Shown: piece after piece, positions 6,800 through 14,871 of the stretch
How positions within the stretch are numbered: position 1 is the first letter of the stretch
Layout: every line of letters begins with the position of its first letter
From: Gammaproteobacteria bacterium
GTDB taxonomy: Bacteria > Pseudomonadota > Gammaproteobacteria > Chromatiales > Chromatiaceae
Direction of reading: 5' to 3'
Length of the DNA stretch: 16,710 nucleotides
Assembly: GCA_013041975.1 (NCBI GenBank)
Contig: JABDQZ010000064.1
Location: 1-16,710 of the forward strand
The notes under the pieces: generated by a model
Databases searched by the model: none
Told to the model about the DNA's origin: nothing
What the model saw: the letters and a program-made list of their open reading frames with translations, nothing else
Made by a program: the position numbers and the translations under genes

Positions 6800-7519
6800 T
6801 TAAAACCACGCTCTGATACCTGCAACAAATTGCACATCGTTGGTATCTTCACCTTCATCTCGTGCGTGATCAGCTGTACCTCCATATTTTCGGGTCCAGT
6901 TAACCCCGATATAAGGAGCAAATTCACGCCTGATTTCATAACGTAAACGCAGTCCCAATTGAGTGTCAGACAGCCCTGAACCAATTTCCCGGGCATCATC
7001 ATTTTTTGTATAGAAATCGACCTCTGCTTCGGGAGAAAGAACCCATTGCTGGGTCAGCATCAGTTCATACTCTGCAGCCAGGCTTAGATTGACCTGTCCG
7101 CTTTCACCAATGAAGGCAGCCGCATCAATTTCAAACCAGTATGGGGCAAGACCTTTAAACCCCAGTGCCAGCCAGTCACTGTCTGGCTTGGGTTTACTGT
7201 TATGCTTCCAGCCAACCTGAAAGTCCCAGTAGGGATCAATGGCCCTGCTGTACAAAGCCTGAACTTCAAACTCTTCGAGCTTGCCATCAACCTGTTCAAC
7301 ATCAAATTTAAACCAGGCCTTATGCAGGTCCTTTCCTATCCAGACGTCTGCTTCTAGCATCCAGGGATCTTCACCATCGGTATAGCGTTTCTCCAACTGA
7401 TCAATCATGATCTTGGTAAGTAATGGATCGTCTTCTCCCATTGCATTGACCTGGGTATTCATAGTGATTCCCAATAAAATCCCCATCACGGCTTGCAGTT
7501 TCTTTGTTGTAAATTTCAT
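6800..7519 (-). CDS. copB: copper resistance protein CopB (outer-membrane)
   Basis: This protein of about 239 residues has a signal peptide (MKFTTKKLQAVMGILLGITM) and a CopB/PcoB beta-barrel. Family features are DPLLTKIMIDQLE at the mature start, WMLEADVWIGKDLHKAWFKF, the run of amphipathic strands, and a C-terminus ending in aromatic Phe, as expected of an outer-membrane barrel. The start was set at the second ATG of ATGATG (7519), 7 bases after GGAG; 7522 is possible. A longer frame reaching 7597 would overlap copA by 67 bases and has no ribosome site. The usual N-terminal Met/His-rich repeat of CopB is absent. CopB works with CopA to keep periplasmic copper low, probably by sequestration or export. 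The gene lies 11 bases after copA. Confidence 0.92.
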   Translation of the reverse strand: MKFTTKKLQAVMGILLGITMNTQVNAMGEDDPLLTKIMIDQLEKRYTDGEDPWMLEADVWIGKDLHKAWFKFDVEQVDGKLEEFEVQALYSRAIDPYWDFQVGWKHNSKPKPDSDWLALGFKGLAPYWFEIDAAAFIGESGQVNLSLAAEYELMLTQQWVLSPEAEVDFYTKNDDAREIGSGLSDTQLGLRLRYEIRREFAPYIGVNWTRKYGGTADHARDEGEDTNDVQFVAGIRAWF

Positions 7520-7530
7520 CATTAATCTCC

Positions 7531-9357
7531 TTATACAACCGTGACTTTTCTGAACATGCCAGACATGTGATAAATCAAATGACAGTGATAGGCCCAACTG
7601 CCCTTGGCATCTGCGGTGACGAGATAACTGATTTTGGCTCCTGGCTGAACAACAACGGTATGTTTTCGGGGAATGTAATCTGGATCACCCGTCTCAAGAT
7701 CACTCCACATACCATGCAGGTGGATGGGATGATTCATCATCGTATCGTTAATCAAGTTGATACGAACACGTTCACCATACTTAAGCATTAAAGGTTCTGC
7801 ATCAGCAAACTTGATGCCATTGATCGACCACATATAGCGACTCATGTTACCGGTCAGGTGAAGATCAATTTCTCTTTCTGGCTCACGTGGATCGGGGGTT
7901 TTATAGAGGTTACGAACATCTGCATAGGTCAGCACTTTGCGTCCATTATTGCGAAGGCCGATTCCAGGGTCATCCAATCGGTACTGTGCTGCATCTGCCC
8001 GCATGTCGACATGTGGACCATATTCGCTAGTGGCATGTTGTACAGGCCGGCTGCTGCCATAACCTGCACCTCCAGATCCCATCGGCTTTAACTCGCGTTT
8101 TTGATATTGGGAGTGATCCATACCAGCCATATTGTGCTGACTGTGGTCCATAGTAGCCATGTTATGCTTGCTGTGATCCATTCCTGCCATGTCATGACCA
8201 CCATGCCCCATGCCCATATCGCCATGCGTCAGAATGGGTGCTTCATCCATTGAGGGCACATCGGCTATTAAGGATGCATCAGGTGTTAGTGTCCCCCTGG
8301 CATAACCACTACGATCAATGGCCTGGGCAAATACGCTGTATGGCATGTCAGCTTCAGGTTCAACAATCACATCATAGGTTTCAGCAACACCAATGCGAAA
8401 TTCATCAACGGATACCGGCTCGATGTACTGACCATCCGTTGCTATAACCTTCATTTTCAATCCCGGTATGCGCACATCAAAGAAAGTCATGGCAGCACCA
8501 TTAACAAAGCGCAGGCGAATTTTTTCGCCTTTTTTGAACACCCCCATCCAGCCCTCAGCAGGTGTCAATCCATTCATAAGGAAGGTATAGGTGTAACCCG
8601 TAACATCCGAAATATCACGGTCCGACATACGCATCTGATCCCACATGTCACGTTCCGCTCTAAAGCCTTTCCAGCCTTTTTCACTGATCTCAGCCATAGA
8701 CTCACTGACTGTACGTTCACGGAAGTTGTAGTAATGAGACATTTTCTTGAGCTTGGCATAAACATCATTAGGGTTTTCATCGGACCAGTCAGATAGCATG
8801 ACCGCGTAATCCCGGTCATAGCTAAAAGGCTCAGGTCCTGCTGGATCCACAACGATGACGCCATAGGCCCCCAATTGTTCCTGGAAGCCGGAGTGACTAT
8901 GATACCAGTAAGTACCACTTTGATTGAGTTTAAACTGGTAGGTAAAACTTTCACCCGGTTTGATACCGTCAAAACTGATGCCGGGTACCCCATCCTGATC
9001 GGGTGGCAAAATAATGCCATGCCAATGAATAGAGGTGTCTTTGGCTAACTGATTATTCACTCTTAAAGTGACCGTATCGCCTTCTTTCCAGCGTAAAACA
9101 GGAGCAGGAACTGAGCCATTAATAGCCGTTGCATAACGCTCTTCTCCGGTGAAATTCACCTTTTGAGGACTATAGGTCAGATCAAAGTATGTACCTGATA
9201 ACACTTTAGGTCCTGAGCGAGCATGCATCATTTCGACATGACTGGGTTTTGCGTTAAGGCCCATGCCAAGCATGGCACCACCTGCCGCCAGTCCTTGAAC
9301 AAATCGACGACGTGACAATGAAATCCCATCAATAGAGGGCAACAAAATTTCTGACAT
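7531..9357 (-). CDS. copA: copper resistance multicopper oxidase CopA
   Basis: This is a 608-residue periplasmic multicopper oxidase of the CopA/PcoA type. A Tat signal (SRRRFVQG, 15-22) implies folded export. Copper motifs are HWHG (111-114), WYHSH (151-155), HPIHLHG (543-549) and HCHLIYHMSGM (591-601) with the type-1 Cys592. A Met/His-rich region covers about 380-420, including three tandem ten-residue units of the type MDHSxHNMAx. CopA oxidises Cu(I) and binds excess copper. In the last motif only three residues (MSG) separate His597 from Met601, where the family pattern as remembered has four. The frame is intact there. A GGAAG ribosome site lies 8 bases before the ATG. The gene follows the copL-like gene after 94 bases and precedes copB. 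Confidence 0.97.
   Translation of the reverse strand: MSEILLPSIDGISLSRRRFVQGLAAGGAMLGMGLNAKPSHVEMMHARSGPKVLSGTYFDLTYSPQKVNFTGEERYATAINGSVPAPVLRWKEGDTVTLRVNNQLAKDTSIHWHGIILPPDQDGVPGISFDGIKPGESFTYQFKLNQSGTYWYHSHSGFQEQLGAYGVIVVDPAGPEPFSYDRDYAVMLSDWSDENPNDVYAKLKKMSHYYNFRERTVSESMAEISEKGWKGFRAERDMWDQMRMSDRDISDVTGYTYTFLMNGLTPAEGWMGVFKKGEKIRLRFVNGAAMTFFDVRIPGLKMKVIATDGQYIEPVSVDEFRIGVAETYDVIVEPEADMPYSVFAQAIDRSGYARGTLTPDASLIADVPSMDEAPILTHGDMGMGHGGHDMAGMDHSKHNMATMDHSQHNMAGMDHSQYQKRELKPMGSGGAGYGSSRPVQHATSEYGPHVDMRADAAQYRLDDPGIGLRNNGRKVLTYADVRNLYKTPDPREPEREIDLHLTGNMSRYMWSINGIKFADAEPLMLKYGERVRINLINDTMMNHPIHLHGMWSDLETGDPDYIPRKHTVVVQPGAKISYLVTADAKGSWAYHCHLIYHMSGMFRKVTVV
8111..8200. repeat. three 30-bp tandem repeats in copA encoding the Met/His copper-binding units
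   Basis: Units at 8111-8140, 8141-8170 and 8171-8200 are diverged 30-bp copies that share GTGATCCAT/GTGGTCCAT-type cores. Read on the minus strand they encode MDHS(K/Q)HNMA(G/T)-type units at about residues 386-416 of CopA. Such Met-rich tandem units bind copper in CopA and PcoA. They sit between copper domains and are a coding repeat, not a mobile element. Confidence 0.75.
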
Positions 9358-9451
9358 TGAAATAACTTCCTTTATTTAGCGCAAAATAGTGATTAAATGC
9401 GCGTGAAAACATTTCCCACCTTGATAGGCGGACTAATAGAGCGAAAGGAAG

Positions 9452-9817
9452 TCAGGCCCTGGGAGGGCGATACAAGGAACGAATAAAGGCAATTGATACC
9501 GAATGATAGAGAACAGGATTTTCTAGAGAACTGGAAATTTTCAGTGAAGCTGTGCTATCTACTGGAATACCAGCCACGCAAGTCGCACAGTGGCCTGAAG
9601 AACAATCATTCTCATCACAGGTATTATTGATCGAACAGTGAGAGCACTCATCACAATCAGGCATTGATGCATGGTGCTCCATATCCATCAGTGAATGAGA
9701 AACGCGGTCATCAGGCCGATCAAAAGACATCATGCCGGCAATTGCACTCTGCATCGGCAGCAACACCAAAAGCAGCGACAGCAGAATGGCAGCCATTTGT
9801 CCGGGTTTTCTCATCAT
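9452..9817 (-). CDS. copL: CopL-like cysteine-rich exported protein
   Basis: This is a protein of about 121 residues with a clear signal peptide (hydrophobic AAILLSLLLVLLPMQ, then AIAG). The middle is a Cys/His-rich cluster with seven cysteines in about 27 residues (DCDECSHC...CDENDC...GHCATC), preceded by HSLMDMEHHASM. The C-terminus reads LYRPPRA. The location directly before copA, the size and the composition match CopL of the copLAB operons, a metal-binding protein needed for copper-responsive expression. Sequence conservation in this family is low, so the name rests partly on position. A TTG at 9838 extends the frame; the ATGATG at 9814-9817 was preferred as it gives a normal signal peptide. 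The ribosome site is weak. It is probably the first gene of the copper operon. Confidence 0.7.
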   Translation of the reverse strand: MMRKPGQMAAILLSLLLVLLPMQSAIAGMMSFDRPDDRVSHSLMDMEHHASMPDCDECSHCSINNTCDENDCSSGHCATCVAGIPVDSTASLKISSSLENPVLYHSVSIAFIRSLYRPPRA

Positions 9818-9848
9818 GATGTCCAAATAGTAGTCCAATCACGGAAAA

Positions 9849-9854
9849 AATATA
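9849..9854 (-). promoter_or_regulatory. possible -10 box of the copper cluster
   Basis: On the minus strand TATATT (5 of 6 consensus) lies about 31 bases before the copL-like ATG. The place for a -35 holds ATAAAT, a poor match, which would suit a promoter needing an activator such as CopR. No convincing cop-box or MerR-type operator was found, and no copper regulator is encoded in the window. Confidence 0.25.
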
Positions 9855-10005
9855 CTTGAATTTTGTGGTTTATTTATGCTTTTTCACATTAGGATTGAGT
9901 CTCAGTCTAGCTTGAAAGCCCATAGGGGCGTAGTCTAAATGCACAGGAAACTTCTCAGCTCAATACTAAGCTATTGAATGATGTCGTTATCAAAACGCAA
10001 AATCT

Positions 10006-10033
10006 TTGATCCCTGAAAATATAAAGTTATACT
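10006..10033 (+). promoter_or_regulatory. sigma70-type promoter of the EAL-HDOD gene
   Basis: TTGATC (10006-10011) and TATACT (10028-10033) are spaced 16 bp apart, 4 of 6 and 5 of 6 matches to consensus. Transcription would start near 10040, giving a leader of about 40 bases. It would drive the EAL-HDOD gene and probably the transporter behind it. Confidence 0.5.
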
Positions 10034-10080
10034 TGCATCTCATCAATAAAATCTGAGAAAACAATCAGTTAAATAACGGC

Positions 10081-11313
10081 ATGGATTCCACAGCAAATAA
10101 GGATGTTGACCAGCAGTCTATCAACAGAATCATGGTTGCCCGTCAACCTATCTATAACAATCAAATGGGTGTGTTTGGCTATGAATTGTTATTTAGATCG
10201 TCAGCCAAGAATAGAGCAAAATTTGAGCCCGTAAAAGCGACTTCACGTGTGCTCGCTTCGACAATTCTCGATTTTGATTTAGAAGCCTTTTCCCAACATC
10301 GCAAGCTGGTTATCAATGTGACCCGCGCCTTTCTCGATGTCATGCAAGACATTCCTCTTCCAGCAAATCAAATCATTCTGGATATTCCTGATAATTGTTC
10401 TATCGACGAAAAATTGATTTCAAAACTGAAAGAACTAAAAGCTGAAGGGTATGGTGTATCACTCGGCGGATACAATAATTTAAAAGATCAGCGATTATTA
10501 CCCATAGCTGACATCTATAGAGTGGATGTACGCAATTTCAATATTGACAAGCTGGACCTGCTCATCAAGTTCCTCAGGCGTTATCCTGATCTCTCGCTAT
10601 TGGCACTCAAAGTTGAAACCATGGAAGAATATCGAACCTACTGCGACAAAGGTTTTGATTTTCTTCAAGGCTATTTTCTCAGCAAACCGCGCGTATATGA
10701 AAATCGCGACCTCGCCACCAGTGAACTTTCTATCTTGCAGTTACTATCAACCGTGTATGACTTTGAAACACCTGTCGAAGAACTGGAAACAATTATTACG
10801 CATGATGCCTCACTGAGCTATAAACTGATCAAGCTTGTTAATGCCCCATTCTTTCGTGTTATGCGAGACATTGATTCAATCCAGCAGGCGATTGTATTAC
10901 TGGGCAGAAAGGAAATCAGCAAATGGGCTTCATTACTGATGCTCAGTGGCCTGAAAGATAAACCGGTAGCACTCATGGAAGTTGCCCTGCTGCGTTCAAA
11001 AACTTGCGAGCTACTGGCTGAAAAAGCTGGGTTACAATCGGATAACTATTTCTCAGTTGGTATGTTTTCCGCCCTCGACTTGTTAATGAGACAACCTATC
11101 AAAAATGTTTTGTCTAACTTACCGTTAAGTGCAGAATTCAAATCAGCCGTTGTTCAACATCAGGGGTTGCTTGGGGAGGCATTATCCTGTGCCCTTGCAT
11201 TTGAAAATGGAGAATGGTCTGATATTGGCTTCGCTGACCTTGATAACAGCGTATTGTTTGATGCTTACTATGAGGCAATTAACTGGACAGCCCTGGTTAT
11301 GAAACGACTTTAA
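10081..11313 (+). CDS. EAL-HDOD signalling protein (degenerate EAL)
   Basis: This 410-residue cytoplasmic protein has an N-terminal EAL-type domain (about 17-205) and a C-terminal HDOD domain (about 206-400). The EAL part begins MVARQPIYNNQMGVFGYELLFRS, where ELL replaces the EAL triplet (shown in two pieces: MVARQPIYN and GYELLFRS). The later active-site motifs are also changed: LDIPD instead of ELTE, YRVDV instead of the usual KID, and KVET for EGVET. Family members of this architecture (YuxH/CdgJ type) usually lack c-di-GMP phosphodiesterase activity and act through protein contacts, often on motility or biofilm. HDOD features include HDASLSYKLIKLVNAPFF and AIVLLGRKEISKW. The ribosome site is weak. 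A promoter is visible upstream, and the transporter gene starts 24 bases after the stop. Confidence 0.9.
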   Translation: MDSTANKDVDQQSINRIMVARQPIYNNQMGVFGYELLFRSSAKNRAKFEPVKATSRVLASTILDFDLEAFSQHRKLVINVTRAFLDVMQDIPLPANQIILDIPDNCSIDEKLISKLKELKAEGYGVSLGGYNNLKDQRLLPIADIYRVDVRNFNIDKLDLLIKFLRRYPDLSLLALKVETMEEYRTYCDKGFDFLQGYFLSKPRVYENRDLATSELSILQLLSTVYDFETPVEELETIITHDASLSYKLIKLVNAPFFRVMRDIDSIQQAIVLLGRKEISKWASLLMLSGLKDKPVALMEVALLRSKTCELLAEKAGLQSDNYFSVGMFSALDLLMRQPIKNVLSNLPLSAEFKSAVVQHQGLLGEALSCALAFENGEWSDIGFADLDNSVLFDAYYEAINWTALVMKRL

Positions 11314-11337
11314 CGCCAGACGATATAAAATGCTTCA

Positions 11338-13113
11338 ATGACGACTGACCAGACAATCCTTTTCTTATTGTTAACCGCTGTTTTTGGCATGCTGATCTGG
11401 GGAAAGGTGCGTTATGACCTTGTTGCCTTTAGTGCATTGGTCATTGCTGTCATCTCCGGCGTGGTGCCAGAAAACGAGGCATTTTCCGGATTTGGTCATC
11501 ATGCAACCATTATCATCGCGCTGGTACTGATACTCAGTAAATCGTTATCCAATTCAGGAGCTATCGAACTCGTTGCCCGTTTCGTTATCAATTCCGGGCG
11601 CAAGCTTTCTTCACATATCGCTATCATGTCGAGCATCTCGGCGATAATGTCAGCCATCATGAACAATGTTGCGGCCCTGGCATTACTTATGCCAATCGAC
11701 ATGCAGGCAGCATCAAAGGCAAAACGCAGCCCTGCTCTTACCCTGATGCCGCTTTCATTTGCCTCCATTCTGGGCGGTCTAATCACCCTCATAGGCACTC
11801 CACCCAATATTATTATTGCCAGCTACCGTGAAACCGCACTGGGAGAACCGTTTGGCATGTTCGATTTCACACCGGTTGGGCTGGCTGTCACCATTGTCGG
11901 GGTGGCATTTATTGCCCTGGTTGGCTGGCGTCTTATTCCGGCCGAGCGTAGTCAGCACAATTCTTCTACCGAACTGTTTGATGTTGCCAATTATATTGCC
12001 GAAGTGCGGGTTCCGGAATCATCATGGGTAATTGATAAAAAAGTATCTGAACTTGACGATGCAGCCGATGAAGCCGATGTCGTTATCCTTGGCCTTGCTC
12101 GCAGGGGCTCCCAGTTGCCAGGGCGTGCTCGACGCGAAACCATAAAAAAAGGGGATATTTTAATTTTTGAAGCGAATGCCGCTTCAATTGACGAGTTTGT
12201 TGGATCGTTGGGACTCGAATATGTAGGTACCGACAAATACCAGGGAGTCACCGAGAAAGGCTTGTCAGTCATGGAATTCGTGATTCCCGAAGGTTCCCGT
12301 GCCCAGGGACGCACGGAGCAGTCGTTGCGCTTACATTACCAACATGGCATCACGCTGCTGGGAATTTCCAGGCAAGGGAAACGTATTCGGGAACGCGTTC
12401 GAAAACTCGAAATCCTGGCAGGTGACATTTTGCTGTTGCTTGGACCGCAAGAGCAACTCAGCGAAGTAGGTCAGTGGCTTGGAGCCATGCCCCTGGTAAA
12501 AAGGGATTTGCAAGTTACCCAACGTCATAAGGCATCGCTGGCAGTGGGTATTTTCAGTAGCGCAATACTACTTGCCAGCTTCGGCTTGCTACATTTATCC
12601 ACAGCATTGGCAGCTGCCTGCGTTCTGATGCTGGCATTTAAAATCATCCCGCCGCGTCAACTTTACGAATCCATAGAATGGCCTGTGATTGTCCTGCTGG
12701 GTTCAATGATTCCGATCGGCAGTGCACTGGAAACCACTGGTGGTACTGCGCTTATCGGCGAAAATATTGCCTTGCTTGCCAGCGATTATGGTCCAGTCAT
12801 GGTACTTGCTGTACTGATGATCGTTACCATGACACTTTCCGATGTGATGAATAACGCCGCGACAGCCGTCATTGCCGCTCCTGTCGCAATCGATATTGCA
12901 AACCGGCTTGAACTCAATCCTGATCCATTTCTGATGGGTGTAGCCGTTGCTGCATCCTGTGCCTTTCTGACGCCAATTGGTCATAAAAACAATACCCTTA
13001 TACTGGGCCCCGGTGGTTACCGGTTTGGTGATTACTGGCGTATGGGACTGCCATTGGAAATCATCGTTATCGCGATTGCTCTCCCGGTGATCTTACTGGT
13101 GTGGCCTTTATAA
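11338..13113 (+). CDS. SLC13-family permease with two RCK-C (TrkA-C) domains
   Basis: This 591-residue inner-membrane transporter has N-terminal membrane helices (about 5-200), a cytoplasmic insert with two RCK-C/TrkA-C domains (about 212-295 and 300-383), then further helices to the end. The paired substrate and sodium-binding hairpins of the DASS/ArsB-NhaD group are visible: MNNVAALALLMPI (108-120) with GTPPN (153-157), and the later SDVMNNAATAV with LTPIGHKNN. The RCK-C domains show VRVPESSWVIDKKVSEL and FVIPEGSRAQGRTEQSL; such domains bind a regulatory ligand. The substrate could be a dicarboxylate, sulfate or another anion and cannot be settled here. The ribosome site is weak, and the gene is 24 bases behind the EAL-HDOD gene, probably in one operon. 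Confidence 0.9.
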   Translation: MTTDQTILFLLLTAVFGMLIWGKVRYDLVAFSALVIAVISGVVPENEAFSGFGHHATIIIALVLILSKSLSNSGAIELVARFVINSGRKLSSHIAIMSSISAIMSAIMNNVAALALLMPIDMQAASKAKRSPALTLMPLSFASILGGLITLIGTPPNIIIASYRETALGEPFGMFDFTPVGLAVTIVGVAFIALVGWRLIPAERSQHNSSTELFDVANYIAEVRVPESSWVIDKKVSELDDAADEADVVILGLARRGSQLPGRARRETIKKGDILIFEANAASIDEFVGSLGLEYVGTDKYQGVTEKGLSVMEFVIPEGSRAQGRTEQSLRLHYQHGITLLGISRQGKRIRERVRKLEILAGDILLLLGPQEQLSEVGQWLGAMPLVKRDLQVTQRHKASLAVGIFSSAILLASFGLLHLSTALAAACVLMLAFKIIPPRQLYESIEWPVIVLLGSMIPIGSALETTGGTALIGENIALLASDYGPVMVLAVLMIVTMTLSDVMNNAATAVIAAPVAIDIANRLELNPDPFLMGVAVAASCAFLTPIGHKNNTLILGPGGYRFGDYWRMGLPLEIIVIAIALPVILLVWPL

Positions 13114-13138
13114 CCCTTTCTCTATCGCGTAACCCGGT

Positions 13139-13816
13139 TTATTCCTCTGCATCATCCTGCTTATGACGATTTCTGAAGTGGCCAATGACTCTTGGCACGA
13201 AGGCGACAACAGCAAGCAGTGCCAGCGCCAGCATGGCTTTCTGTATCAGTCCCTCGCCACCACCGACTGCTTCACGGCCGGCATAGCCAAGATAGGTATA
13301 GGCAATAGCACCCGGTAACATACAGACATAGGTTGCCAGCAGATAATGCGTAAACCTGATGCGCGTCAGGCCCAGCGCATAGTTGAGAAGGTTGAAAGGA
13401 AACAGCGGCACCAGCCTGACAAAGGCAACAAAACGCCAGCCTTCTTTTTCAACACCGTCTTTTAGCTGCTTTAATCGGCCACCTGTTTTTTCCTCGACCC
13501 ACTCTGATGCCAGGTAGCGAGCCACGAGAAAGGCAAGCGCAGCACCTATCGTGGCACTGGTGAGGTTGAGAAATGTCCCGAGTACAGGCCCGAACAAAGC
13601 GCCTCCAGCCAATGTCAGCACGGATCCCGGAAAGAAAAAAACGGTACCCACGGCATACAACAGCATAAAAACCAGCCAGGCCAATGGACCAAAGTCTTCA
13701 ATGCGCTGTGTAATCGCTTCAACATCAATGGATTGGCTGTGCCACAACGTCAAACCAATAATACTGATCAGCAATATCAGTGCAATCAGCCGGAACAAGC
13801 GTTTACTGTCTTTCAT
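13139..13816 (-). CDS. TVP38/TMEM64-family inner-membrane protein
   Basis: This 225-residue integral membrane protein has a VTT (DedA-like) domain. A first helix covers about 8-25. The family core follows: FFFPGSVLTLAGGALFGP and a glycine-rich re-entrant segment (GTFLNLTSATIGAALAF), then RFVAFVRLVPLFPFNLLNYALGL, given here in parts FVRLVPLFPF and NLLNYALGLTRI. The C-terminal tail is basic and then acidic (RNRHKQDDAEE). Relatives are linked to lipid scrambling and membrane homeostasis; the exact role here is not known. An AGGTG ribosome site precedes the ATG. It is the last gene of the run of five, 15 bases after pldA, and converges on the SLC13-type gene with a 25-base gap that holds no clear terminator. 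Confidence 0.92.
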   Translation of the reverse strand: MKDSKRLFRLIALILLISIIGLTLWHSQSIDVEAITQRIEDFGPLAWLVFMLLYAVGTVFFFPGSVLTLAGGALFGPVLGTFLNLTSATIGAALAFLVARYLASEWVEEKTGGRLKQLKDGVEKEGWRFVAFVRLVPLFPFNLLNYALGLTRIRFTHYLLATYVCMLPGAIAYTYLGYAGREAVGGGEGLIQKAMLALALLAVVAFVPRVIGHFRNRHKQDDAEE

Positions 13817-13831
13817 GTTTTACAACACCTT

Positions 13832-14860
13832 TCAGAGCCAGTCATTGAGCATAAATCCAATGCCAATACGATTAACCCGGTGGTTGTAATCCAGCAGGCT
13901 TTCCCCATACCCATTAAAATATTGCAGGTACAGTCCGGCCTTTTTGCTGAACAGGTAAGTCCAGTCCAGTTGAAGCGCCTCGTGCTCAAACGGATTGCGC
14001 AACATCAGACCCAGACGATGATCACCCACATCATAGCCGGCAAACAACTCGCCATTGCCTATGTAGTCCTCGATATCCGGATTATCATCATCAGTCGGAA
14101 TGGAATCAATACGATCCCATAAACGCACCCCCAGGCTGATATCATCGCGTCGAATTTTCAACTGCCCAACGATTCGATCCCAGCTGCGCGACAATGGCCG
14201 GGCCCGGCCATTGGATTGATGATTATAGGCCAGTCTTATTGATTCGAGGTCCCAGCCTGAAATACTCAGTTCAGGCGTCCACTTGAAACCCAGTTCTGGT
14301 TCGTAGACTGTTTCGCGAAAGGGCCTGGAATATTCATCGTTATACGCCTGAAAAAAAGACAGCTGTGTGTAGGCAACATACAGGTCAATATTTTTTTCCA
14401 GGATATTTTCCCAGACAGGAAGCTCAAAACTTAACTGAAATTTAACCTCGGTTTCATCAGACCTGAATTGCTCACCCAGACCGTTATACAGCACCTGGTT
14501 AACTTTATCGTTGAAAGACACCGGTAAAATATAATTTCTTCTGTAAGACTTAATGCCCAGCCAGCGACCCCTGCCAGGTTTAATCGGCTTGACCTCAACA
14601 ACAGGCTTTTCAATTGTCGATGTCATGATGTCTTCTGATGGAGCAACATAACCCAAAGGCTGTTCCTGCTTGCCGGTGATACTGTCGTAACATTGCAGCC
14701 GTTGTTCATCAACCGCAATCAGCGCACATTTTTTTAACTGACTGGCAAAAGTTTCAGATGGCATTTCTGCGAATACCGGCCGGGTTATCAACAACAAAGC
14801 CAGAAAAACAGCGACCATCAGCCCTGTAAAAAATCGCGCACACTCTTTCCAGAGTTTCAT
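13832..14860 (-). CDS. pldA: outer-membrane phospholipase A (OMPLA)
   Basis: This 342-residue protein has a signal peptide (hydrophobic 12-26, cleavage near VFA-EM) and an OMPLA beta-barrel. The active site reads YNHQSNGRARPLSRSWDR (212-229): His214 and Ser216 match E. coli His142 and Ser144, and Ser224 matches the calcium-binding Ser152. Asp228 stands where E. coli has the triad Asn156. The second calcium ligand is kept in DDDNPDI (Asp259, like Asp184). The C-terminus GYGESLLDYNHR and GFMLNDWL is typical. The enzyme hydrolyses outer-membrane phospholipids when lipid asymmetry is lost. An extra region at about 32-105 precedes the barrel, with Cys45 and Cys57 in CALIAVDEQRLQCYDSI. The ribosome site is weak. 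It lies 11 bases after the glycine-zipper gene. Confidence 0.95.
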   Translation of the reverse strand: MKLWKECARFFTGLMVAVFLALLLITRPVFAEMPSETFASQLKKCALIAVDEQRLQCYDSITGKQEQPLGYVAPSEDIMTSTIEKPVVEVKPIKPGRGRWLGIKSYRRNYILPVSFNDKVNQVLYNGLGEQFRSDETEVKFQLSFELPVWENILEKNIDLYVAYTQLSFFQAYNDEYSRPFRETVYEPELGFKWTPELSISGWDLESIRLAYNHQSNGRARPLSRSWDRIVGQLKIRRDDISLGVRLWDRIDSIPTDDDNPDIEDYIGNGELFAGYDVGDHRLGLMLRNPFEHEALQLDWTYLFSKKAGLYLQYFNGYGESLLDYNHRVNRIGIGFMLNDWL

Positions 14861-14871
14861 ATTGCTGTTAC

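Noticed and set aside
7520..7597. Long CopB start overlapping the copA 3' end
   Set aside because: The added residues are an out-of-frame reading of the conserved copA terminus; the ATGATG with GGAG and a proper signal peptide is better.
8111..8200. 30-bp tandem units as a CRISPR or mobile repeat
   Set aside because: The units are adjacent without spacers and encode the expected Met/His copper-binding segment of CopA.
8574..9020. A 148-codon minus-strand frame within copA
   Set aside because: It is a different reading frame of copA with no signal, motif or ribosome site.
9918..9929. GCCC-N4-GGGC repeat upstream of the copper cluster as a MerR-type or CopR operator
   Set aside because: The arms are only 4 bp, and the spacing to the likely -10 fits neither regulator type.
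13114..13138. Terminator between the convergent SLC13 and TVP38 genes
   Set aside because: The 25-base gap has no stem of useful length and no T-run.
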